From Oscillospiraceae bacterium (lineage in GTDB: Bacteria > Bacillota > Clostridia > Oscillospirales > Acutalibacteraceae): a DNA stretch of 14,893 bases. This document shows positions 4,628-11,488 of the stretch, piece by piece; position 1 is the stretch's first letter, and every line of letters begins with the position of its first letter. The notes below the pieces were generated by a model, which did not search any database, was not told the origin of the DNA, and saw nothing but the letters and a program-made list of their open reading frames with translations. Position numbers and translations under genes: made by a program. Location of the stretch: the NCBI GenBank assembly GCA_902797915.1, contig CADBUK010000052.1, positions 1 to 14,893 on the forward strand, read 5' to 3'.

Positions 4628-6004
4628 ATGAAAGAGTATAATGTGTTACAATACGGCGCAATGGGCGACGGCAAAACCAACGACGCCTTTGCAATTCAGC
4701 ACGCTATTGACGACTGCGCCAAAAACGGCGGCGGTCAGGTTGTTTTACAGAGCGGCAGAGTGTTTTACAGCGACTCCATTAAGCTGCGTAAAAACGTGGA
4801 TTTGCATATTCAGAAGGGCGCAACCCTGCGCGCAACCTCTAATATTGACGGCTATATCCGCCCGAACAAGCTGATTAACGACCCCAAAACCGCGCTTATA
4901 GGCAATCCCGTAACGGGCAAGCCCAGCTTTGTGTTTATTTACGGCTATGAGGCTGACGGCTGTACAATCAGCGGCGAGGGCACTATTGACGCAAACGGCC
5001 ACGCCTTTGTTCAGCGCAAGGACCAGTACTACGTTACGGGCGAGTTTTACCCGCGCCCGACGGCTATTTATATCGAAAAAAGCAACCATATCAGCTTCAG
5101 GGATTTTACCGTTATTGACGCTCCGTTCTGGACTTTACATCCCGCGGGCTGTGACGACGTGCTGATTGATAAAATCCGAATTCTTAACGACCTTGACGTT
5201 GCAAACAGCGACGGTATTGACCCCGACCACTGCTCAAACGTGCGCATTTTGGGCTGCCATATTACCTGCGCGGACGACTGCATTTGCCTTAAAACAAGCA
5301 AGGGCAACAGCGAGTACGGGCCTACCGAAAACGTCGTAATCGACGGCTGCACGCTCGTTTCGACCTCTGCCGCAATCAAAATCGGCACGGAGGGCGTGGG
5401 CGATTTCAGAAACGTGCTTGTTTCAAACTGCGTTATCAGCCGCACAAACAGGGGACTTTCAATTCAGATTCGTGACGGCGGCAGCGTTGAAAACGTTTCC
5501 TACTCCAACATCATTATTGAAACCCGCCGCTTCTGCCCTGACTGGTGGGGCACTGCGGAGCCTATTACGATTACCACCTTTAACCGTGATGAAAACACAA
5601 AGAGCGGCAGTATTAAAAACGTCCGCTTCTTCAACGTTACCGCAAAGGGCGAAAACGGCGTGCTTATTCACGGTAATGCGGATAATATTATTGAGGATAT
5701 TACCTTTGAAAACTGTCAGATTGAGCTGACCAAAACAAGCAAGTGGCAGTGCGGGCTTTACGATTTGCGCCCCTGTCTTGACTGGGGTGTTGAAAAGTAC
5801 GACAACTCGGCGTTTTTCATCAGGTACGCAAAGAACGTAACCATTATGAAAACCAAAACAAAATGGGGCAATCTGTGCGAAAGCTACAAGCACGCGGTTG
5901 ACGCGGCAAACGTAGAAAATCTTGAGCTTGTGCGCTTTTCGGGGCACAGCGTTTCGCCTGACGTTGAGGATTTAAAGCTCAATAACGTAAGGCTTGTTAA
6001 ATAA
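4628..6004 (+). CDS. Glycoside hydrolase family 28 (polygalacturonase-like), cytosolic
   Basis: 458 residues. The ATG at 4628 follows GAGGTG. The N-terminus YGAMGDGKTNDAFAIQHAID is the typical start of pectin-lyase-fold GH28/Pectate_lyase_3 proteins, and the rest shows right-handed beta-helix repeats (NVRILGCHI, NVVIDGCTL, NVLVSNCVI, NVRFFNVTA). The three family acids are present: NSDGID (193-198) and CADDCICLK (D216, D217). The usual GHG motif is replaced (S247-A248-A249 before IKIGTE), and RIK is replaced by SIQ (278-280). There is no signal peptide, so it should act in the cytosol on short imported oligosaccharides, probably as an exo-acting enzyme. It has its own promoter and terminator. 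The family is sure; polygalacturonase activity is not, given the altered substrate-binding motifs. Confidence 0.9.
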   Translation: MKEYNVLQYGAMGDGKTNDAFAIQHAIDDCAKNGGGQVVLQSGRVFYSDSIKLRKNVDLHIQKGATLRATSNIDGYIRPNKLINDPKTALIGNPVTGKPSFVFIYGYEADGCTISGEGTIDANGHAFVQRKDQYYVTGEFYPRPTAIYIEKSNHISFRDFTVIDAPFWTLHPAGCDDVLIDKIRILNDLDVANSDGIDPDHCSNVRILGCHITCADDCICLKTSKGNSEYGPTENVVIDGCTLVSTSAAIKIGTEGVGDFRNVLVSNCVISRTNRGLSIQIRDGGSVENVSYSNIIIETRRFCPDWWGTAEPITITTFNRDENTKSGSIKNVRFFNVTAKGENGVLIHGNADNIIEDITFENCQIELTKTSKWQCGLYDLRPCLDWGVEKYDNSAFFIRYAKNVTIMKTKTKWGNLCESYKHAVDAANVENLELVRFSGHSVSPDVEDLKLNNVRLVK

Positions 6005-6014
6005 TGAATTTGTT

Positions 6015-6050
6015 AAGCGGGAGGGCGCGTAAGCCCTCCCGCTTTTGTTT
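6015..6050 (+). terminator. Intrinsic terminator of the GH28 gene
   Basis: AAGCGGGAGGGC (6015-6026) and GCCCTCCCGCTT (6033-6044) form a 12-bp perfect stem around GCGTAA, followed by TTTTGTTT. It starts 11 bp after the GH28 stop codon. Confidence 0.92.
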
Positions 6051-6074
6051 ATAATTATTTAATATATTATAACC

Positions 6075-6108
6075 TTGATTTATTATAAGTTATATATTAT
6101 ATTATAAT
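6075..6108 (+). promoter_or_regulatory. Promoter of the aromatic amino acid cluster
   Basis: TTGATT (6075-6080) is 17 nt from TATATT (6098-6103). A perfect TATAAT at 6103-6108 overlaps it but lacks a good -35 at the right distance. Transcription would begin about 6110-6115, leaving a leader of about 30 nt, too short for a T-box or attenuator. Confidence 0.6.
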
Positions 6109-6140
6109 AGAGTAATTATGTATTGGTGGGAGTATGCCCT

Positions 6141-6965
6141 ATGAAGATTTTGGTTTGCGGCCTGGGCTTAATCGGCGCCAGTCTGGCAAAGACTTTAAAG
6201 AAAAACACATCCCATTACGTTATGGGCTGGAACAGAACCGAAGCCGTGATGAAAAAAGCGCTTGCAGAGGGCACGGTTGACGAAATCGGCGAGCTGACGG
6301 ACTTAATTCCGAAAGCCGATATTACCATAATCAATTTTTACACGGAGGCAATTGTGCCGTTCGTTCTTGAGCATAAAAACGAGTTCAAGCAAGGCAGTAT
6401 CGTTACCGACAGCTGCGGTATCAAAACGAAGATTTGCCGCACGCTTGAAAAGGAGGAGCTTCCGTTTTACTTTATCGGCGCACACCCGATGGCGGGGCGC
6501 GAGGTTTCGGGCTATGACAACAGCCTTGACACTCTTTTTGACAACGCCTCGTTTATCTGCACGCCTACAAATGCGCCAAAGGCGCAGGTTGATACGCTGA
6601 CGGAGCTTGCAAAGGAGATGGGCTTTGCCCGCACGGTTGTTACAACGCCCGAGCATCACGACGAAATGATTGCCTTTACCTCACAGATTGCGCACGTGCT
6701 TGCGTGCTCGTACGTGCTAAGCCCTCTTGCGCCGCAGCACGTTGGGTTTTCCGCAGGCTCTTACCGCGACGTTTCACGCGTGGCAAGAATTAACGGCGAA
6801 ATGTGGAGCGAGCTTTTTATTGCAAACAAGGAGCCGCTTATCAGGGAAATTGACGATTTGGTTTCCAACCTTGAGGTTTTCAGAGAGGGAATTGAAAAAG
6901 AGGATTTTGAAACGCTTGAGCGGCTTATGGCTCAGGCGAACAGGATTAAAGAGGAGATTGGCTGA
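6141..6965 (+). CDS. tyrA: Prephenate dehydrogenase
   Basis: TyrA oxidatively decarboxylates prephenate to 4-hydroxyphenylpyruvate, the committed step to tyrosine. I place the start at the ATG at 6141, 8 nt after GGGAG (6128-6132), not at the in-frame TTG at 6123 that overlaps this site; this gives 274 residues, normal for a stand-alone TyrA without an ACT domain. The Rossmann motif is GLGLIG (7-12). Conserved motifs are GAHPMAGREVSGY (113-125), HHDEMIAFTSQIAHVLA with H185, and SYRDVSRVAR (208-216). Strand 2 ends in WNRTE instead of an acidic residue, which may favour NADP+. Without an ACT domain, tyrosine feedback is likely to act elsewhere or through this domain directly. It is the first gene of the cluster, and its stop overlaps the aroB start (TGATG). 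Confidence 0.93.
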   Translation: MKILVCGLGLIGASLAKTLKKNTSHYVMGWNRTEAVMKKALAEGTVDEIGELTDLIPKADITIINFYTEAIVPFVLEHKNEFKQGSIVTDSCGIKTKICRTLEKEELPFYFIGAHPMAGREVSGYDNSLDTLFDNASFICTPTNAPKAQVDTLTELAKEMGFARTVVTTPEHHDEMIAFTSQIAHVLACSYVLSPLAPQHVGFSAGSYRDVSRVARINGEMWSELFIANKEPLIREIDDLVSNLEVFREGIEKEDFETLERLMAQANRIKEEIG

Positions 6966-8014
6966 TGAAAAAACTTCGTGTTAACACAGGCAATCCGTAC
7001 GATATTTTGATTGAACGCGGGCTGCTTAAAAATTGCGGCAGGTTTATTGCGGAGGTTTCAAATGCAGGAAAAATTGTTGTTATCAGTGATACGCGGGTTG
7101 CTCCGCTATATCTGGAAGCGGCGCAAAAAAGCCTTGAGGCAGAAGGGCGCCTTGTCTTCCCGTTCATCTTCGAAGCGGGCGAGGCTTCAAAGACCGCAAA
7201 AACAGTAATCGAAATGGTTGAATTCTGCGCCGAAAAGGGCTTGACGAGGAAGGATTTAATCGTTGCCCTCGGCGGCGGAGTTACGGGCGATATGGCGGGC
7301 TTTGCGGCTGCCGTTTATCTGCGCGGAATTGATTTTGTGCAAATTCCTACCTCGCTTCTGGCGCAGGTGGATTCCTCGGTCGGCGGCAAAACGGCGGTTG
7401 ATTTGCCCCAGGGTAAAAATCTCTGCGGCGCGTTTCATCAGCCGAGGCTTGTGCTCATTGACCCCGACACGCTTGACACTCTGCCGCAGCGTTATTTTAA
7501 CGACGGTATGGGCGAGGTTATCAAGTACGGCTGCATAAAATCCGAAGCGCTTTTTGAAAGGCTTGAGAATGAAAATCCGCATGATTTTATTGAGGATATG
7601 ATTTTTGAGTGCGTGGACATCAAGCGCGTTATTGTTGAAAATGATGAAAAGGAGCAGGGCGAGCGAATGCTGCTCAACTTCGGGCACACGGCGGGGCACG
7701 CAATTGAAAAGCTCTGTAATTTTGAGGGCGTCAGCCACGGCGAAGCGGTCGGTATAGGTATGGTTATGATTACCCGCGCGGGCGAGAATAACGGCATTAC
7801 CGCCGCAGGCTCGGCAGACAGGATTTATAACCTGCTTAAAAAATACGATATGCCCACCGAGGACAGCCATACGCTGACCGAAATAATTGCCGCAATGGGC
7901 GCGGACAAAAAGCGTACGGGCAGAGGTATTAATTTTACTATGATTAAGAAAATAGGCGAGGGCTTTATTTACCCCGTCAGGAATGAAGATATAGAAGCGT
8001 TATTCATTAAATGA
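6965..8014 (+). CDS. aroB: 3-Dehydroquinate synthase
   Basis: AroB converts DAHP to 3-dehydroquinate, the second shikimate-pathway step, using NAD+ and a divalent metal in the cytosol. It has 349 residues, the normal length. Family motifs are GEASKT (72-77), ALGGGVTGDMAGFAAAVYLRG (101-121), PTSLLAQVDSSVGGKTAVD (128-146) and GAFHQP (155-160). The metal ligands by family alignment are E184 (GMGEVIKYG), H241 (NFGHTAGH) and H258 (SHGEAVGIGM), with H245 as the active-site His; all are present. The ATG overlaps the tyrA stop by one base, which suggests translational coupling. The stop codon (8012-8014) lies inside the first unit of a tandem ATGAAGA repeat. Confidence 0.97.
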   Translation: MKKLRVNTGNPYDILIERGLLKNCGRFIAEVSNAGKIVVISDTRVAPLYLEAAQKSLEAEGRLVFPFIFEAGEASKTAKTVIEMVEFCAEKGLTRKDLIVALGGGVTGDMAGFAAAVYLRGIDFVQIPTSLLAQVDSSVGGKTAVDLPQGKNLCGAFHQPRLVLIDPDTLDTLPQRYFNDGMGEVIKYGCIKSEALFERLENENPHDFIEDMIFECVDIKRVIVENDEKEQGERMLLNFGHTAGHAIEKLCNFEGVSHGEAVGIGMVMITRAGENNGITAAGSADRIYNLLKKYDMPTEDSHTLTEIIAAMGADKKRTGRGINFTMIKKIGEGFIYPVRNEDIEALFIK

Positions 8015-8099
8015 AGAATGAAGAATGAATAATTATGGGCGGGCTCTGCCGCACCCGATTTATATTAATAAGTCGTAGGGACGGATATTATCCGCCCGC
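8011..8099. repeat. Composite intergenic repeat between aroB and aroA, copy 2
   Basis: The parts in order are: ATGAAGA, ATGAAGA and a diverged ATGAATA (8011-8031); a GC-rich core GGGCGGGCTCTGCCGCACCC (8037-8056) that matches the core at 2248-2268; and a hairpin module GTAGGGACGGAT-ATT-ATCCGCCCGC (8075-8099) with 5 bp plus 2 bp of stem around one mismatch. GTAGGGrCGGAT-type hairpins are, in my recollection, common dispersed repeats in Clostridia. The block separates aroA from its upstream cistron and replaces any recognisable ribosome site. Confidence 0.6.
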
Positions 8100-8109
8100 A
8101 GAAAACACT

Positions 8110-9324
8110 ATGAGTATTGCAAGAATTGAAAATTCAATACTTTGCGGCGAGGTTGCAATTCCGCCGTCAAAATCAGCGGCGCACAGGGCGCTCGTCTGCG
8201 CGTTTCTTGCGGGCGGTGGCAGCGTTTTTCCGATTATTCCGTCAAACGATATGCGCGCTATGCAGCAGGTTATTGCCGCGCTGAAAAATGACGAGCCCGT
8301 TATTGACTGCATTGAGTCGGGCAACACGCTGCGCTTTATGCTTCCCGTTGCGGCGGCGCTCGGAAAGGGCGTAACCTTTATCGGCAGCGGCAGACTGCCC
8401 GAACGCCCGATAACCGAATACCTGCGCCTGTTCCCGCAGCACAGCGTTGAATGTGCCTGTGAAAACGGCAAAATTCCGCTTACGCTTTCGGGCAGGCTTA
8501 CAAGCGGCGATTTTGAAATCGCGGGCAATATCAGCTCGCAGTACATCACGGGGCTTTTGCTCGCGCTTCCGCTTCTGGACGGAGACAGCAGAATTATCCT
8601 TACAACCGCGCTTGAAAGCAAGCCCTACGTTGATATGACCTTAAAGGTTATGAGCGATTTTGGCGTAACCGCCGAGGAAACGGAATACGGCTATTTTGTT
8701 AAGGGCAATCAGCAGTATCAGCCGCGCGAATACCGCGTTGAGTCGGACTGGTCGCAGGCGGCGTTCTTTCTTACTGCGGGCGCGCTCGGCGGCGAGGTTA
8801 AGCTGACGGGGCTTGATATGAGCTCCGTTCAGGGAGATAAGGAAATTATAAACGTTTTAAAGCGCTTCGGCGCGGATATAGAGATAAACAACGGCTTGAT
8901 AATCAGCAAAAAATCAGTGCTTTCGGGTATTGAAATCAACGCTTCGGATATTCCCGACGCCGTGCCCGCAATTGCGGCTACGGCTGCGTTTGCAAAGGGC
9001 AAAACGGTTATTAAGGGCGCCGAGAGGCTCAGGCTCAAGGAGTCGGACAGGATTGAAAGCGTTGCTTACAATCTGCGAAAAATGGGCGTTTCGGTTGATG
9101 AAACGGCGGACGGTATGGTTATCACGGGCGGCTCGCCGCACGGCGCGGAACTTCGCGGCTTTAACGACCACCGAATTGTTATGGCGTTCAGTGTTGCGGC
9201 GGCATACGCGCAGGGCGCAAGCACAATTGACGACGCTGACGCGATTGATAAAACCTATCCCGCGTTTTTTGAGGATTATGCAAGGCTCGGAGGAAAAGTA
9301 AATGTCATCAATACTTGCGAATAA
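8110..9324 (+). CDS. aroA: 3-Phosphoshikimate 1-carboxyvinyltransferase (EPSP synthase)
   Basis: AroA joins shikimate 3-phosphate and phosphoenolpyruvate to give EPSP, the step blocked by glyphosate. I choose the ATG at 8110 (404 residues, MSIARIENS), because the in-frame ATG at 8035 would add 25 residues encoded by the intergenic repeat. No clear Shine-Dalgarno precedes either start. Motifs: PPSKSAAHRA with K21 and R26; ESGNTLRF (69-76), the PEP/glyphosate loop in a variant form; SSQYITGLLLALPLL (142-156); IPDAVP with the catalytic D283; LRLKESDRI with E311; NDHR (352-355); and KTYPAFF (381-387). All key residues are present. It overlaps aroC by 23 bp. Confidence 0.95.
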   Translation: MSIARIENSILCGEVAIPPSKSAAHRALVCAFLAGGGSVFPIIPSNDMRAMQQVIAALKNDEPVIDCIESGNTLRFMLPVAAALGKGVTFIGSGRLPERPITEYLRLFPQHSVECACENGKIPLTLSGRLTSGDFEIAGNISSQYITGLLLALPLLDGDSRIILTTALESKPYVDMTLKVMSDFGVTAEETEYGYFVKGNQQYQPREYRVESDWSQAAFFLTAGALGGEVKLTGLDMSSVQGDKEIINVLKRFGADIEINNGLIISKKSVLSGIEINASDIPDAVPAIAATAAFAKGKTVIKGAERLRLKESDRIESVAYNLRKMGVSVDETADGMVITGGSPHGAELRGFNDHRIVMAFSVAAAYAQGASTIDDADAIDKTYPAFFEDYARLGGKVNVINTCE

Positions 9325-10384
9325 CAAAATCAGGCTTTCCGTTTTCGGCGAAAGTCACGGAGCGGCAATCGGCTGTGTTATTGACGGCTTTCCCGCGGGG
9401 ATTGAGCTTGACTTTGATAAAATAAAAAGAGATATGCAGCGCCGCGCACCCGGACGCGACAAAACCGCAACCCCGAGGAAAGAGGCTGACGAGCCGATTA
9501 TCCTCAGCGGCGTTTTAAACGGCAAAACCACGGGAGCGCCGATTGCGGTTGAGATTAAAAACACAAACACCAAAAGCGGCGATTATGAAAACATTTCGCT
9601 TGTGCCGCGCCCGAGCCACAGCGATTATCCCGCATTTGTAAAATACGGCGGAAGCAACGACGTCCGCGGCGGCGGGCATTTCAGCGGCAGGCTTACGGCG
9701 CCGATAGTTTTTGCGGGCGCTCTTGCAAAGCAGGCGCTTGAAAGCCACGGGGTTAAAATTGCCGCTCACATCAGGCAAATCGGCTCCGTTTGCGACGAGC
9801 GTTTTGATTATAATAATATCAACAAGGAACTGCTTGAAAGGCTTGAAACGGAAAGCTTCGGCACAATCAGCGCAGAGGCGGAAGCAAAAATGCGCGCCGA
9901 GATTGAAAAGGCAAGGCTTGACGGGGATTCCGTCGGCGGTATTGTTGAATGTGCGGCAATCGGCGTTTCGGGCGGTTTCGGCGGCAATATGTTTAACACC
10001 GTTGAGGGCAGACTTTCTTATGCGCTTTTCGGTATTCCCGCCGTTAAGGGCGTTGAATTCGGCGCGGGCTTCGGGCTTGCGGAAAGGCGCGGCAGCGAGG
10101 CTAATGATGAATATGAGCTTAAAGACGGCGAGGTTGCGTTTAAATCAAACAACAACGGCGGCGTTCTCGGCGGAATAACAAGCGGCGCGCCGATTGTTTT
10201 CAGCGTTGCAATTAAGCCCACGCCTTCAATCTCAAAGCCTCAGGCAAGCGTTAATCTTGAAACAAATGAAAACGCAACGCTTGTAATTAACGGCAGGCAC
10301 GACCCGTGCATCGTTCCGCGCGCAGTACCCGTTGTGGAGGCCGCGGCGGCAATTACCTTGCTTGATATACTTTTGGATAATTAG
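9302..10384 (+). CDS. aroC: Chorismate synthase
   Basis: AroC eliminates phosphate from EPSP to form chorismate and needs reduced FMN, supplied by a separate reductase in monofunctional forms such as this. It has 360 residues, the usual length. The ATG at 9302 lies inside the aroA 3' end (23-bp overlap) and has a perfect GGAGG (9289-9293) at 8-nt spacing, so it is translated on its own signal as well as coupled. Family signatures are FGESHG (15-20) with H19, RRAPGRDK (47-54), RPSHSDYP with H106 (usually RPGHADY), RGGGHFSGR (122-130), NMFNTVEGRLSYALFGIPAVKG, and GRHDPCIVPRAVPVVEA (331-347). Confidence 0.97.
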   Translation: MSSILANNKIRLSVFGESHGAAIGCVIDGFPAGIELDFDKIKRDMQRRAPGRDKTATPRKEADEPIILSGVLNGKTTGAPIAVEIKNTNTKSGDYENISLVPRPSHSDYPAFVKYGGSNDVRGGGHFSGRLTAPIVFAGALAKQALESHGVKIAAHIRQIGSVCDERFDYNNINKELLERLETESFGTISAEAEAKMRAEIEKARLDGDSVGGIVECAAIGVSGGFGGNMFNTVEGRLSYALFGIPAVKGVEFGAGFGLAERRGSEANDEYELKDGEVAFKSNNNGGVLGGITSGAPIVFSVAIKPTPSISKPQASVNLETNENATLVINGRHDPCIVPRAVPVVEAAAAITLLDILLDN

Positions 10385-10393
10385 GATAATTAA

Positions 10394-10678
10394 ATGGATT
10401 TACTTGAATTAAGAAAACAAATTGACGAAATAGACGATAAGCTTATCCCACTGCTTGAAAAGCGTATGGAGGTTGTGGCGCAGGTTGCCGAGTACAAGGC
10501 GCAGCACGGCATTCCCGTTTTAAACGAGCAGAGGGAAAAGGAAATACTTGACGGCATTAAGGCAAAATGCGGCGGGGACGGCGAGGCGATTGCAACCGTT
10601 TTTGCCGCGATAATGAAGACCTCGCGCGAAAAGCAGCACAGGCTTATCGGCGACGGGGCTCAGTCTGACGAAGCTTGA
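10394..10678 (+). CDS. aroQ: Chorismate mutase, AroQ class
   Basis: This enzyme rearranges chorismate to prephenate, feeding TyrA from the same cluster. The 94 residues are a stand-alone all-helical AroQ domain. By alignment to the E. coli P-protein domain the active-site residues are R7 (ELRKQIDEID), R24 (LEKRMEVV), K35 (AEYKAQHG), N44 in place of Asp, R47/E48 (QREKE) and Q81 (SREKQ). It lacks a prephenate dehydratase or DAHP-synthase partner domain. The ATG at 10394 is 9 nt after the aroC stop, with AGGAT (10383-10387) as a modest ribosome site. It is probably the last gene of the aromatic part of the operon. Confidence 0.93.
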   Translation: MDLLELRKQIDEIDDKLIPLLEKRMEVVAQVAEYKAQHGIPVLNEQREKEILDGIKAKCGGDGEAIATVFAAIMKTSREKQHRLIGDGAQSDEA

Positions 10679-10706
10679 ATTTCAACCGCAATTATGAGGT
10701 GATTTT

Positions 10707-11477
10707 TTGAAACGAACTAAACGGCATCAAACAAATTTCATATCCTCAATAATCGTTATTTCAACCGTTGCCGCGCTTGTGTTCTTAACTATTTGCCTTT
10801 TCAGGCAGGCAAGTCTGGAGGCGAGGTTTGACGCGGTTATCAACTGGCTTGCAAGGCTGGACAGAGCGGTTGCGGGGCTTGATACGCACGTGGAAATCCT
10901 TGTTTGCATTTTTGCGCTTTATATTGCAAAATGCCAGTTGCCGATACCCGCAAGCGTGCTGTGCGTAATTTCGGGTATGGTTTTTCCGCTGCATTACGCA
11001 ATTATTATCAACACCGTGTTTTCGCTGTTTTTGTTTTACGTCAAATACCGCGAGGGAAAGTGGATAGGCGGCGGCTGGGCGATGATGATTTTGAACATCA
11101 AGTCGATTAAATTTATTAAGGACTGGGTGGAATTCAAGGGCTCGGGCAATCCGTATATATTAGTTGTCAGCCGATTGTTTCCCACCATTCCGATTAATAT
11201 GATTTCAAAGCTTTACGGCTCAATGCAGTACGATTTGGTTTACTATATGTGCCTAAGCATTGTGGGCTATTTCCCGCGAATGTTTATTTACACCAAAATC
11301 GGTACGGAATTATATAACCCGTTCTCACGCAAGTTCATAATTCTGGTTATGATTATTGTTGCGTTTACGGGAATTACAAGTCTGATATTCAATGTGTTCT
11401 ACGGCATCCGCTCGCGGCAGATGACGCAAACGCTTTTGATATATTCACAAAAAGAAAAATATAAAATTGTTTTATAA
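10707..11477 (+). CDS. VTT/DedA-like (TVP38/TMEM64-type) membrane protein
   Basis: 256 residues starting at TTG 10707; GAGGTGA (10696-10702) fits this start, and the nearby ATG at 10694 is closed after one codon. TM segments lie at about 11-32, 62-80, 82-111, 150-165 (re-entrant type), 177-197 and 209-233. The central region carries the VTT-domain layout: QLPIPASVLCVISGMVFP (77-94), then RLFPTIPINMISKLYGSM (156-173). VTT/DedA proteins are linked to lipid scrambling and undecaprenyl-phosphate recycling, so a lipid-transport role at the cytoplasmic membrane is likely but unproven here. The typical acidic residue of DedA helix 1 is not obvious. It sits 28 nt after aroQ and 11 nt before the kinase gene, and is probably co-transcribed with both. 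Confidence 0.75.
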   Translation: MKRTKRHQTNFISSIIVISTVAALVFLTICLFRQASLEARFDAVINWLARLDRAVAGLDTHVEILVCIFALYIAKCQLPIPASVLCVISGMVFPLHYAIIINTVFSLFLFYVKYREGKWIGGGWAMMILNIKSIKFIKDWVEFKGSGNPYILVVSRLFPTIPINMISKLYGSMQYDLVYYMCLSIVGYFPRMFIYTKIGTELYNPFSRKFIILVMIIVAFTGITSLIFNVFYGIRSRQMTQTLLIYSQKEKYKIVL

Positions 11478-11488
11478 AGGGGAACGCT

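Noticed and set aside
5459..5947. Minus-strand open frame of 162 codons inside the GH28 gene
   Set aside because: Shadow frame produced by the codon bias of the GH28 gene.
6123..6140. TTG start for tyrA at 6123
   Set aside because: It would place the GGGAG ribosome site inside the coding region; the ATG at 6141 has proper spacing and begins directly with the Rossmann strand.
6110..6140. T-box or peptide attenuator ahead of tyrA
   Set aside because: The leader is only about 30 nt with no hairpin, no specifier loop and no leader peptide.
7256..7870. Minus-strand open frame of 204 codons inside aroB
   Set aside because: aroB is certain from its motifs; the antisense frame has no ribosome site and no family features.
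8088..8621. Minus-strand open frame of 177 codons over the aroA 5' end
   Set aside because: Antisense to aroA and to the repeat; no supporting start signal or homology.
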